Below, piece after piece: positions 1-8,605 of a stretch of 64,000 nucleotides of DNA. The stretch comes from Oscillospiraceae bacterium (GTDB lineage Bacteria > Bacillota > Clostridia > Oscillospirales > Acutalibacteraceae): NCBI GenBank assembly GCA_910574995.1, contig CAJTCS010000010.1, positions 1-64,000 of the forward strand, read 5' to 3'. The number at the start of each line of letters is the position of its first letter. Positions within the stretch are counted from its first letter, which is position 1. Below the pieces are notes generated by a model. The model was not told the origin of the DNA and ran no database searches. It saw only the letters and a list, made by a program, of their open reading frames with translations. Position numbers and translations under genes: made by a program.

Positions 1-2
1 TG

Positions 3-380
3 GGCAAAAAGCTGCAGGAGGAAGAGTGCTACATCAAAATGCGGACGGCCCAGCAGACCTGCGACGAGGACCAAGGCCTGCAGCAGGCTATCGGGGAGTT
101 CAACCTGAAGCGTATGGCCATCAACAACGAGGTGCAGAAGGACGACCGGAACGAGGAGACCTTAAAGCGCCTGAACGAGGAATTCCGGGCGGCCTACGGG
201 CAGATTATGGGGAACGAAAACATGCAGCGGTATAATGAAGCGAAGACAGAGTTCGACGCGCTTTTGCAGCGGGTAACGGGTATTATCGGCCTGTGCGCGG
301 ACGGGGAGGACCCGGAAACCTGCGAATACGAGGCGTCCTGCGGCGGGGACTGCGCGTCCTGCGGCGGCAGCTGCCACTGA
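3..380 (+). CDS. YlbF/YmcA-family protein, 5' partial
   Basis: The reading frame is open from the first bases, so the true start lies upstream of the window; an internal ATG at 39 is probably not the start. What is seen is an all-helical, charged protein (LQEEECYIKMRTAQQ and onward) matching the YlbF/YmcA family. In Bacillus these proteins form a complex with YaaT that affects competence, sporulation and RNase Y. The last 20 residues are rich in cysteine and glycine (CEYEASCGGDCASCGGSCH), a plausible metal or Fe-S ligand set; the Bacillus complex is known to carry Fe-S clusters. It lies upstream of mutS with a 144-bp gap. Family confidence is good; the function here is inferred. Confidence 0.75.
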   Translation, partial: GKKLQEEECYIKMRTAQQTCDEDQGLQQAIGEFNLKRMAINNEVQKDDRNEETLKRLNEEFRAAYGQIMGNENMQRYNEAKTEFDALLQRVTGIIGLCADGEDPETCEYEASCGGDCASCGGSCH

Positions 381-524
381 GAAAAAATTCCCGTGCGCCT
401 TTCCCTGCCTGCCATGCGGGGAAGGGCGCGCTGCGCAAAAAGGGAACGGATATGTAGGGGCGGCGGGCGTAAGGGCAGGACAGGCAACGGCAAATTTGGA
501 AGAAAAGGGTTGGGTTGAAACAAG

Positions 525-3155
525 ATGGCGGATCTTTCCCCGATGATGAAGCAATACCTAGAGATGAAGGAAAAGCATCCGAACACGATACTTTTCTTTC
601 GCCTGGGGGATTTTTACGAGATGTTTTTCCAGGACGCGGTGACGGCTTCCCGAGAGCTGGAGCTGACCCTGACGGGACGGGAATGCGGCCTGGAAGAGAG
701 GGCCCCCATGTGCGGGGTGCCCTTCCACAGCGCCGAAGGGTACGTTGCCCGGCTGGTGGCAAAGGGCTATAAGGTAGCCATCTGCGAGCAGCTGGAGGAC
801 CCCAAGCAGGTGAAGGGGCTGGTAAAGCGGGACATTATCCGCGTGGTAACGCCGGGCACCGTGCTGGAAAGCAGCATGTTGGACGAGGCCCGGAACAACT
901 ATATCTGTTCCCTGTGTTGCGATGGGCAAGGGGGCGCGGGGCTGTGCTTCGGGGACGTGTCTACCGGGCAGCTGCTGGCCTGCCAGGTGGCGGCGGAGGA
1001 CAAGGGGGCGCTGGTCCGGGCGCTGCAGGACCATCTGTCCCGCTTTGGGCCCCGGGAGGTGCTGGTCAACCCCCAGGCCGCCGGCCTTACAGAGCTGGCG
1101 GGCTTTATTCGGGACAGGGCGGGGGCCTCGTTAGAATGCCTGGACGCTGCCTTGTATGAGGACATGGGGGTGGCCGGGAAAGCGGTTTGCGGGCAATTCC
1201 CTGGGGAAACCCTGGCCTCCCTTTCTTTAGAGGGCAGGCCCTTGGCGGTGCTGGCGCTTTCAGCGTTGTTCGACTACCTCTCCCGCACCCAGATAAACGG
1301 GCTGGAGCGTATGGCCAAGGTAGAGCTGTTGGAGGAAGAGGCCTTTATGGCATTGGACCGGAACGCCCGGCGGAACCTGGAACTGACGGAGACCCTGCGG
1401 GGCAAAGAACGCAGGGGCTCTTTGCTATGGGTGCTGGACCGGACGAAGACGGCCATGGGCAAGCGGCTGATACGCGCCTGGATCGAGCGGCCCCTTTTAA
1501 GCCCGGCCAAGATCACCCTGCGGCAGAATGCCGTGGAAGAGCTGGCGGGGGACAGGCCCCTGCTGGATGAATTGACCCAGCAGCTGACAGGCATCTACGA
1601 CCTAGAGCGCATTATGAGCCGGATCGTATATGGCTCGGCAAATGGGCGGGAACTGCGGAGCCTGTGCGGGGCGGCGCAGCGCCTGCCAGGGCTGAAGGCG
1701 CTGCTGGCGGGGGCGCGGTCTACCATGCTGCAAGAGTTGGACGCCCAGATAGACAGCTTAGAGGACGTGGCGGGGCTGATTGACCGGGCCATTGTGGCAG
1801 AGCCGCCCTTTACCATCCGGGAAGGGGGCGTCATCGAAAAGGGGTATGACCAGGAGCTGGACGAAGTGCGGGCCGACATGGAAGGGGGGCAAGGGCTCAT
1901 TGCGGCGGTAGAGCGGCGGGAGCGGGAACGCACAGGGATACCCAAGCTGAAGACGGGCTATAACCGGGTGTTCGGCTATTACATAGAGGTATCCAACGCC
2001 TATAAGGGCCAGGTACCGGAAGATTATATCCGCAAGCAGACCCTGGCAAACGGCGAGCGGTTTATCACGCCAGAGCTGAAAGCCCTGGAAAACCGCATCT
2101 TAGGCGCCCACGATCGGGCCGTTGCCTTGGAAGGGAAGCTGTTTGAAGAGGTGCGGGTATATGTGGCACGGCAGCTGCCCCGGGTACAGGCGGCGGCCAG
2201 CGCCGTGGCCGCGTTGGACGTGCTGTGCTCGTTCGCCGTGGTCTCGGTGCAGAACGACTATACGCGGCCGGTGCTGAACCTGAGCGGGAAGCTGTACCTA
2301 AAGGACAGCCGGCACCCGGTGGTAGAGGCGCTGCTGCATGACACCCCCTTTGTGCCAAACGACGTGGGCATGGACATGCACGACAACCGGGTGGCCATCA
2401 TTACCGGGCCCAATATGGCGGGGAAGTCCACCTATATGCGGCAGATCGCCCTGGCCGTCATTATGGCGCAGGCCGGGTGCTTCGTGCCGGCGTCTGTGGC
2501 GGAGATCGGCATCATAGACGGGGTGTATACCCGGGTGGGCGCCTCGGACGACCTGTCGGCGGGGCAGTCCACCTTTATGGTGGAGATGAGCGAGGTGGCG
2601 GAGATCCTGCAAAGCGCCACCTCCCGCTCCCTGCTGGTCCTCGACGAGATAGGCAGAGGGACCTCTACCTTTGACGGGATGAGCATTGCCCGGGCCGTGC
2701 TGGAGTACGTACATGACAAGAAACAGGTTGGGGCTAAGGCCCTGTTTGCCACCCATTATCACGAGCTGACCGCTTTAGAGGAAGAACTGCCTGGGGTGCG
2801 GAATTTCAACATCGCGGTGAAAAAGCGCGGGGAGGACATCACGTTCCTGCGGCGCATTGTGCCGGGGGGCGCGGACGACAGCTTCGGTATCGAGGTGGCC
2901 AGGCTGGCCGGGGTGCCGGACAAGGTGCTGAAGCGGGCCCGGGAGGTGCTGCGGGACCTGGAAAGCGGCGGGGAGAAGCGCCCCGCGCCGGGCAAGGGCA
3001 AGCTGCGGCTGCTGCCTAAAGAGGAGCCGGTGCAGCTGACCATGGAATCGGCGGACAGCCAGGCGCTGCAAAGGCTGCGGGCCATGGACGTGAACGCCAT
3101 GACGCCCATCGAATGTATGAACGCACTGTTCGAGCTGCGGAAAATGCTGGACTGA
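525..3155 (+). CDS. mutS: DNA mismatch repair protein MutS
   Basis: This is a full-length 876-residue MutS, the ATPase that recognises base mismatches and recruits MutL. The mismatch-wedging F-x-E motif is in GDFYEMF near residue 30. The Walker A loop GPNMAGKST is near residue 628 and the Walker B/signature LLVLDEIGRGTSTFDG near 702-717. A TFATHYHEL-like switch motif follows. Start ATG 525 gives the usual N-terminus (MADLSPMMKQYLEMK). It heads a plus-strand cluster that also holds mutL about 2.5 kb downstream, with four unrelated genes between them, an expanded version of the common clostridial mutS-mutL-miaA order. Confidence 0.97.
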   Translation: MADLSPMMKQYLEMKEKHPNTILFFRLGDFYEMFFQDAVTASRELELTLTGRECGLEERAPMCGVPFHSAEGYVARLVAKGYKVAICEQLEDPKQVKGLVKRDIIRVVTPGTVLESSMLDEARNNYICSLCCDGQGGAGLCFGDVSTGQLLACQVAAEDKGALVRALQDHLSRFGPREVLVNPQAAGLTELAGFIRDRAGASLECLDAALYEDMGVAGKAVCGQFPGETLASLSLEGRPLAVLALSALFDYLSRTQINGLERMAKVELLEEEAFMALDRNARRNLELTETLRGKERRGSLLWVLDRTKTAMGKRLIRAWIERPLLSPAKITLRQNAVEELAGDRPLLDELTQQLTGIYDLERIMSRIVYGSANGRELRSLCGAAQRLPGLKALLAGARSTMLQELDAQIDSLEDVAGLIDRAIVAEPPFTIREGGVIEKGYDQELDEVRADMEGGQGLIAAVERRERERTGIPKLKTGYNRVFGYYIEVSNAYKGQVPEDYIRKQTLANGERFITPELKALENRILGAHDRAVALEGKLFEEVRVYVARQLPRVQAAASAVAALDVLCSFAVVSVQNDYTRPVLNLSGKLYLKDSRHPVVEALLHDTPFVPNDVGMDMHDNRVAIITGPNMAGKSTYMRQIALAVIMAQAGCFVPASVAEIGIIDGVYTRVGASDDLSAGQSTFMVEMSEVAEILQSATSRSLLVLDEIGRGTSTFDGMSIARAVLEYVHDKKQVGAKALFATHYHELTALEEELPGVRNFNIAVKKRGEDITFLRRIVPGGADDSFGIEVARLAGVPDKVLKRAREVLRDLESGGEKRPAPGKGKLRLLPKEEPVQLTMESADSQALQRLRAMDVNAMTPIECMNALFELRKMLD

Positions 3156-3204
3156 GGATAAAAAACGCTGCCCGGCTGGCAGCCAGGATACAGGAAGGAA
3201 AGCC

Positions 3205-3981
3205 ATGGAAAATTATCAGGATATAAACGCCCGCACCATCGACGGCTGGGTGGAAGAAGGCTGGGAGTGGGGTAGGCCCATCTCCCACGAAGAATATGTA
3301 AACGCCCGGGAGGGCCGGTGGAACGTGCTGCTGACCCCCACAAAGCCCGTGCCGAAAGAGTGGTTCGGGGAGCTGAAGGGCAAAAGGGTGCTGGGCCTGG
3401 CCAGCGGCGGCGGGCAGCAAATGCCCATCTTTGCCGCGCTGGGGGCCGTGTGCACAGTGCTGGATTACTCCCCCAGGCAGATAGAGAGCGAGCAGATGGT
3501 GGCAGAGCGGGAGGGGTATGACATCCGCATCCTACGGGGCGACATGACCAAGCCCCTGCCCTTTGAGGACGGGGAATTTGACCTGATCTTCCACCCGGTT
3601 TCCAACTGCTATGTGCGGGAGGTAAAGCCCATTTTCCAGGAGTGCTGCCGGGTGCTGTCCCCCGGGGGCGTGCTGCTGTGCGGGCTGGATAATGGTATCA
3701 ATTTCCTTTTTGCGGATGAGGACAAGCGGGAGCGGCTGCATACCTTCCCCTTCGACCCAGTGGCCAATGAGGAACAGCGCAGGGAGCTGGAGGAATGCGG
3801 CGACGGCATGCAGTTTTCCCACACTTTGGAGGAGCAGATCGGCGGCCAGCTGGAGGCCGGGTTCCGCCTGACCCATTTATATGAGGATACAGACGGGGAA
3901 GGCGTCTTTCACGAGCATAATATCCCGACCTATTTGGCCACCCGGGCGGTGAAGGAGGGTCCGCCCGCCCCGGGCCGGTAA
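3205..3981 (+). CDS. class I SAM-dependent methyltransferase
   Basis: 258 residues with a Rossmann methyltransferase core. The SAM-binding glycine motif VLGLASGGGQQ is at residues 62-72, an acidic end-of-strand residue lies in VLDYSP, and a FDLIFHPVSNCYV motif IV region follows. The substrate cannot be told from sequence. It starts 49 bases after mutS behind an AGGAAGGAAAGCC ribosome-binding region and is probably cotranscribed with it. It resembles the generic Methyltransf_11 enzymes common in Clostridia. A role in repair is not implied by position alone. Confidence 0.85.
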   Translation: MENYQDINARTIDGWVEEGWEWGRPISHEEYVNAREGRWNVLLTPTKPVPKEWFGELKGKRVLGLASGGGQQMPIFAALGAVCTVLDYSPRQIESEQMVAEREGYDIRILRGDMTKPLPFEDGEFDLIFHPVSNCYVREVKPIFQECCRVLSPGGVLLCGLDNGINFLFADEDKRERLHTFPFDPVANEEQRRELEECGDGMQFSHTLEEQIGGQLEAGFRLTHLYEDTDGEGVFHEHNIPTYLATRAVKEGPPAPGR

Positions 3982-4035
3982 GCCGGTTGGGGGGAAGCGG
4001 GCCCGCCGGGCGGCAAAAAGAAAGGGGCGAGCGCT

Positions 4036-4665
4036 ATGCTGCCGGATATCAAAACAGCGGAAAAAGAACTGGAAATGGCGGGGGAGATGAACCCCGGACC
4101 ATGGACAAAGCACTCTGTAAACGTGGGCGTCGCGGCACGGAACATCGCGGAAAGGGTGCCCGGCCTGGATAGGAGGCGGGCCTACATCCTGGGGCTGCTT
4201 CACGATATCGGGCGCAGGGTGGGGGTGGTCAGCATCCCTAAGCATGTATATGAAGGATACCGTTATGCCCAGGCCAGGGGCTGGGACGAGGTGGCGAAGG
4301 TCTGCATGACACACTCGTACCCGCTGCTGGAAAAGGAATTCACCGGTAATGAGGCCAGCGAAGAGGAAAAGGCCATACGGGCGTATATCGCCCAATGCCG
4401 GTGCGGCGAGTATGACTGGCTGATACAGCTGTGCGACAGCTTGGCGGTGGATTACGGTTTCTGTATATTGGAAAAACGGTTTGTCGATGTGGCCCGCCGG
4501 TACGGCATATGGGAAAACAGCGTGGACAGGTGGGAACGGATCTTTGAGATAAAAGAGATGTTTGAGGGGCGCATGGGGTGCTCTGTCTATGACGTACTGC
4601 CGGACATTGGCCGGACGACCCTGTTGTGCCCGCCGCCCTGGAAGCCCCCGGCCACAGGACAGTAA
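4036..4665 (+). CDS. HD-domain phosphohydrolase-like protein
   Basis: 209 residues. The HD metal-binding pattern is visible as His26 (WTKHSVNVG), then His56-Asp57 in LLHDIGRR, and a later His in CMTHSYPL, which fits the H...HD...H layout of small HD hydrolases. Such proteins usually hydrolyse nucleotides or phosphate esters; no substrate can be assigned. The gene lies between the methyltransferase and two acetyltransferases, all on the same strand with short gaps, so it is probably a passenger in the mutS-mutL transcription unit. Confidence 0.8.
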   Translation: MLPDIKTAEKELEMAGEMNPGPWTKHSVNVGVAARNIAERVPGLDRRRAYILGLLHDIGRRVGVVSIPKHVYEGYRYAQARGWDEVAKVCMTHSYPLLEKEFTGNEASEEEKAIRAYIAQCRCGEYDWLIQLCDSLAVDYGFCILEKRFVDVARRYGIWENSVDRWERIFEIKEMFEGRMGCSVYDVLPDIGRTTLLCPPPWKPPATGQ

Positions 4666-4702
4666 GCCGGCGCGGCGCAGGTTGGAAAAAAGAGGAGGCT
4701 GT

Positions 4703-5158
4703 ATGTATACCATTGTGAAGCTGCGGGAAACCCCCGGCCTGCTGGGCCTGGCCGCCCAGTGGTTCCATGAGAAGTGGGGCATAGAAGAGGAGGCCTACCG
4801 GGAGAGCATGGAAGCGTGCGTAACGGGCGGCCAGGCCGTGCCCCAATGGTACCTGTGCATGGAGGGGGAGGAAATCGCCGGGGGGCTGGGGGTCATCGAA
4901 AATGATTTCCACGACCGGAAAGACCTGGCCCCCAACGTGTGCGCGGTATATACGGAAGAGGCCCGCCGGAAGCAAGGCGTGGCCGGGAAGTTGCTGGACG
5001 CTGTGTGCGTGGACATGGCCGGGCTGGGGGTGCGCACCCTCTACCTGCTGACAGACCACGACAGCTTTTACGAGCGGTATGGCTGGGAATTTTTTTGCAT
5101 GGCCCAAGGGGACGGGGAAGAATACCCGGCCCGGCTGTACCGGAAGGTCACGCTGTGA
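4703..5158 (+). CDS. GNAT-family N-acetyltransferase
   Basis: 151 residues from ATG 4703, chosen because AGAGGAGG sits 6-8 bases upstream; longer in-frame starts would run back into the HD gene. The acetyl-CoA-binding GNAT motif is seen as RRKQGVAGKLLDAV, preceded by the beta-strand VCAVYTEEA, and the C-terminal FYERYGWEF motif is typical of the family. The acceptor substrate is unknown. Its stop overlaps the region of the next GNAT gene, so the two are probably translated from one message. Confidence 0.85.
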   Translation: MYTIVKLRETPGLLGLAAQWFHEKWGIEEEAYRESMEACVTGGQAVPQWYLCMEGEEIAGGLGVIENDFHDRKDLAPNVCAVYTEEARRKQGVAGKLLDAVCVDMAGLGVRTLYLLTDHDSFYERYGWEFFCMAQGDGEEYPARLYRKVTL

Positions 5159-5172
5159 AGAGGGGGGATACC

Positions 5173-5574
5173 ATGGTGCGGTATGCGGCGGGGGACGATT
5201 TGGAAACCATCGCGCTTCAAGACCGGCACATCGCCCGGGGAGAGCTGGCGCGCAGCGTCGGCCAAAACAGGGTGCTGGTACTGGAGGAAGGGGGGCGGTT
5301 TGCGGGCTGGCTGCGGTGGAACCTTTTTTGGGACAATACGCCCTTCATGAATATGCTCTTTTTGCTGGAGGGATGCCGGGGCAAGGGCCTTGGCAGGCAG
5401 CTGGTAGGATTCTGGGAGCGGGAGATGGCCGCCCAGGGCTACCGCGAAGTATTGACCTCCACCCTTTCGGACGAGCCGGCCCAGCATTTTTACCGCAGGC
5501 TGGGGTATACGGACTGCGGCTGTTTGCTGTTGCCCGGCGAGGCGCTGGAAATCTTTTTCCGGAAAGGGCTGTAA
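5173..5574 (+). CDS. GNAT-family N-acetyltransferase (second copy)
   Basis: 133 residues from ATG 5173, with AGGGGGG spaced 6 bases upstream; a GTG at 5155 overlapping the previous stop is an alternative. The acetyl-CoA loop is CRGKGLGRQL and the C-terminal FYRRLGYTDCG motif matches small GNATs. It is not a close duplicate of the preceding acetyltransferase; the two differ along most of their length. Substrate unknown. It is followed after 70 bases by mutL. Confidence 0.85.
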   Translation: MVRYAAGDDLETIALQDRHIARGELARSVGQNRVLVLEEGGRFAGWLRWNLFWDNTPFMNMLFLLEGCRGKGLGRQLVGFWEREMAAQGYREVLTSTLSDEPAQHFYRRLGYTDCGCLLLPGEALEIFFRKGL

Positions 5575-5644
5575 GGCGGGCCTGGGACAGGGCCCCGTGT
5601 AAAAACAGGCGGCCGCGGGCGCGCCAAGGAAAGCAGGTGCAAAA

Positions 5645-7594
5645 ATGCCAAAGATACAGGTGCTGGAAAAACAGGTGGCAGAGCTTATCGCCGCCGGGGA
5701 AGTGGTGGAGCGCCCCTCCTCGGTCATCAAGGAGCTGGTGGAAAACGCCATTGACGCCGGGGCCACGGTGGTCACGGTGGAGATACGCCGGGGCGGGGCG
5801 GCCTACATGCGGGTAACGGACAATGGCTGCGGCATCGCCCCGGAAGACGTGCCTACGGCTTTCCTGCGCCACGCCACCAGCAAGATCGTCCAGCGGGAAG
5901 ACCTGGACGCTATCGGTACCCTGGGCTTCCGGGGGGAGGCGCTGGCGGCCATCTCGGCGGTGGGGCATATCGAGCTGCTGACCAGGGCGGCGGGCCAGGA
6001 GGCCGGCCTGCGCTATACCTGCGGCGGGGAGGAAGAGCCCCTGGCAGAGGAGGCGGGATGCCCCCAGGGCACCACGATCGTGGTGCGGGACCTGTTCTTC
6101 AATACGCCGGCCCGGATGAAGTTCTTGAAAAAGGACGTGACCGAGGGCAACTCGGTGGCGGGCATCCTGGACAAGCTGGCCCTTTCCCACCCGGAGATAT
6201 CCTTCCGTTTCCTGCGGGATGGGAAGGAATGCCTGCGCAGCCCTGGGGATGGGAAGCTGCCTTCCGCGGTATACGCTGTGTATGGCAAGGAATTTTCCGC
6301 CGGGATGATCCCCGTAGACTATGCCCTGGGGGGCATACGGGTATCCGGCCTTGTCAGCAAACCCTCGGCCAGCCGGGCAAACCGGTCTATGCAAAGCTTT
6401 TTCATAAACGGCCGGTATATCCGCAGCCGTACGGCCGGGGCGGCCCTGGAAGAGGCCTGTAAGGGATGCGTGATGGTGGGGAAATTCCCCGCCTGCGTGC
6501 TGCACCTTTCCGTGGCCAGCGGGGCCGTGGATGTAAACGTACACCCGGCAAAGCTGGAGATCCGCTTCGTGAACGAGCGGCCCATTTTCGACGCGGTATA
6601 CCATGGGGTAAAGTCGGCGCTGGAGCTGGGGGACGGCCCCAAGGTGATGGGCTGGAAGCCCCAGAAGCCCGTTTTGCCCAGCCAGTCCCCCCTGGTGGAA
6701 AGGTCCGGGCGGCTGCCCCTGCCTCCCGCCGCCCCCGGGGAAGAGGCCGAGCCGGAGGTCAGCGTGCCCCGGCTGGGGACATTCCGGGACAGCCGCGCGG
6801 CTGCCCGGAAGCTGCCGGAATTCGACCAGGCGGCGCTGCGCCTGCTGGACACAGCGCCCTTGAAACGGGAAGAAGCGCCTGCGGCCATCCCCATCCAGCC
6901 GGCGCTGGAGAGCCGGCTGGATGCGCCGCCGGCAGGGGGGCGCCAAGAGGAAGGGCGGGCCGCGCCAAAGGCAGCCTTTGCCCAGCCAGGGGAAGAAGGG
7001 CAAAGGCTGGGGCCGGGGACGTTCCATGGGAAAATATTGGGGGAGGCTTTCGGTACGTATATCCTTGTAGAGCACAGCCCCCAGGCGCTGATGCTGATTG
7101 ACAAGCATGCCGCCCACGAGAGGCTGCTGTATGAGCGGCTGAAGGCCCAGCACACCGGGGGGGAGGCCCAGACTCTTTTGGAGCCTGTGCCGGTCACCCT
7201 GGACAAGGAAGAGTATACCGCCGTGCTGGCAAATGCGGAAGCCCTGTCCCAGGCGGGTTTCCTGGTGGAGGATTTTGGGCCGGGGACGGTGCTGGTGCGG
7301 GCGGCGCCCTTGCTGTTGGACGGGGAGGACGCCGCTGGGGCGCTGCAAGAGGTTGCGGGGAAGCTGGCGGAGCACAAGTCCGGGCTGACCACCCAGCATT
7401 TGGATTGGGTGTACCACAATGTAGCCTGCCGGGCGGCCATGAAAGCCGGGGACGTGACGCGGCCGGAGGAGCTGGCCGCCCTGTGCCAGAAGCTGGAGGA
7501 GAACCCCCAGGTACGGTATTGCCCCCATGGCAGGCCCGTGTACATGCTGCTGCCCCGGCGGGAAATCGAAAAACAGTTTGGCAGGGTAACGTAA
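5645..7594 (+). CDS. mutL: DNA mismatch repair protein MutL
   Basis: 649 residues, full length. The GHKL ATPase motifs are present in order: ELVENAIDAGA, DNGCGI and TLGFRGEAL in the first 100 residues. The C-terminal half holds the metal-binding endonuclease motif as DKHAAHERLLYE (about residues 485-496), the DQHA-x2-E-x4-E motif with Lys in place of Gln, and CPHGRP near residue 626. This marks it as a nicking MutL of the kind found in bacteria without MutH. The linker (about 330-460) is Pro/Ala-rich. Start ATG 5645 is preceded by AGCAGG. Confidence 0.97.
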   Translation: MPKIQVLEKQVAELIAAGEVVERPSSVIKELVENAIDAGATVVTVEIRRGGAAYMRVTDNGCGIAPEDVPTAFLRHATSKIVQREDLDAIGTLGFRGEALAAISAVGHIELLTRAAGQEAGLRYTCGGEEEPLAEEAGCPQGTTIVVRDLFFNTPARMKFLKKDVTEGNSVAGILDKLALSHPEISFRFLRDGKECLRSPGDGKLPSAVYAVYGKEFSAGMIPVDYALGGIRVSGLVSKPSASRANRSMQSFFINGRYIRSRTAGAALEEACKGCVMVGKFPACVLHLSVASGAVDVNVHPAKLEIRFVNERPIFDAVYHGVKSALELGDGPKVMGWKPQKPVLPSQSPLVERSGRLPLPPAAPGEEAEPEVSVPRLGTFRDSRAAARKLPEFDQAALRLLDTAPLKREEAPAAIPIQPALESRLDAPPAGGRQEEGRAAPKAAFAQPGEEGQRLGPGTFHGKILGEAFGTYILVEHSPQALMLIDKHAAHERLLYERLKAQHTGGEAQTLLEPVPVTLDKEEYTAVLANAEALSQAGFLVEDFGPGTVLVRAAPLLLDGEDAAGALQEVAGKLAEHKSGLTTQHLDWVYHNVACRAAMKAGDVTRPEELAALCQKLEENPQVRYCPHGRPVYMLLPRREIEKQFGRVT

Positions 7595-7633
7595 GCGGGC
7601 AAAGCGGATTACAGAGGAAGGGGGCGGCTTTTT

Positions 7634-8605
7634 ATGGATGGCAAGACGCCGGTAGTGGCGGTGGCGGGCCCTACGGCCACAGGGAAGACAAGGCTGGGGC
7701 TGGGCCTGGCGGGGAAGCTGGGGGGGGAGATCGTCTCCTGCGATTCCATGCAGGTATACCGTGGGCTGCCCATCGGCACGGCGCAGCCCACGCCAGAGGA
7801 GCTGGCCGAAGCCCCCCACCACCTGGTGGGCTTCCTGGATGTGGACGAGCCTTTCAGCGTATCGGATTATGTGGGGCTGGCCGGGCGGGCCATTGGGGAA
7901 ATATATGCCCGGGGGAAGCTGCCTGTCCTGGTGGGCGGGACAGGGCTGTATGCCCGTTCCCTTTTGCGGGGGTTCTCCTTTGAAGAGGGGGCCCGGGACG
8001 AGGCCCTGCGGGAAAAGCTTTTCCAAGAGGCGGATAGCCAGGGGCCAGGGGCCCTATACCAGCGGCTTCTACAGGCAGACCCAGCGGCGGCCAAGGAGAT
8101 ACACCCCCACAATGTGAAGCGCGTACTGCGGGCGCTGGAATACTGTATCCTTTCAGGAGAGCCCTTCTCCGCCCAGGCGGCGCGGTGTGCAAAAGCCCAA
8201 AGCCCATACCGTTTCTTACTGCTGTGCCCGGTGTACCAGGACCGGCGGCTTTTGTATGGGCGCATTGACAAAAGGGTAGACGCCATGCTGGAAGAGGGGC
8301 TGCTGGACGAAGCGGAAAGGTTTTTCCGCCATTGCCAGCGGGCGGGCACGCCCCCCACCGCCGCCCAGGCCATCGGCTATAAGGAATTGTTCCCTTATTT
8401 CCAGGGGGAAAAGCCCTTAGAAGAGGCGGTGGACAGCTTGAAACGGGAGAGCCGCCGCTATGCCAAGCGGCAGATGACCTGGTTCAAGCGGGAGGAAGGG
8501 GCGCGGTTCCTATACCTGGATGGGAAGGGCCCAGAGGAGGCCCTGGATGAAGCTGTGGGTATCGTGGAAGAGTGGATGGAGGCAGAGGGGGTGGCCCGGG
8601 CATGA
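7634..8605 (+). CDS. miaA: tRNA dimethylallyltransferase MiaA
   Basis: 323 residues. MiaA puts a dimethylallyl group on A37 of tRNAs reading UNN codons. The P-loop GPTATGKT is at residues 12-19, followed by CDSMQVYRGLPIGTA, the substrate-binding segment that defines the family, and GGTGLYARSLL. It lies 39 bases after mutL behind GGAAGGGGGCGG, giving the conserved mutL-miaA order. Its TGA stop overlaps the ATG of the next gene (ATGA), suggesting translational coupling. Confidence 0.97.
   Translation: MDGKTPVVAVAGPTATGKTRLGLGLAGKLGGEIVSCDSMQVYRGLPIGTAQPTPEELAEAPHHLVGFLDVDEPFSVSDYVGLAGRAIGEIYARGKLPVLVGGTGLYARSLLRGFSFEEGARDEALREKLFQEADSQGPGALYQRLLQADPAAAKEIHPHNVKRVLRALEYCILSGEPFSAQAARCAKAQSPYRFLLLCPVYQDRRLLYGRIDKRVDAMLEEGLLDEAERFFRHCQRAGTPPTAAQAIGYKELFPYFQGEKPLEEAVDSLKRESRRYAKRQMTWFKREEGARFLYLDGKGPEEALDEAVGIVEEWMEAEGVARA

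Noticed and set aside
5345-8026. An 893-codon open frame on the minus strand opposite mutL and miaA.
   Set aside because: It has no family resemblance, is rich in Pro/Gly/Arg/Gln, and mirrors two certain genes; GC-rich coding DNA often leaves the opposite strand open.
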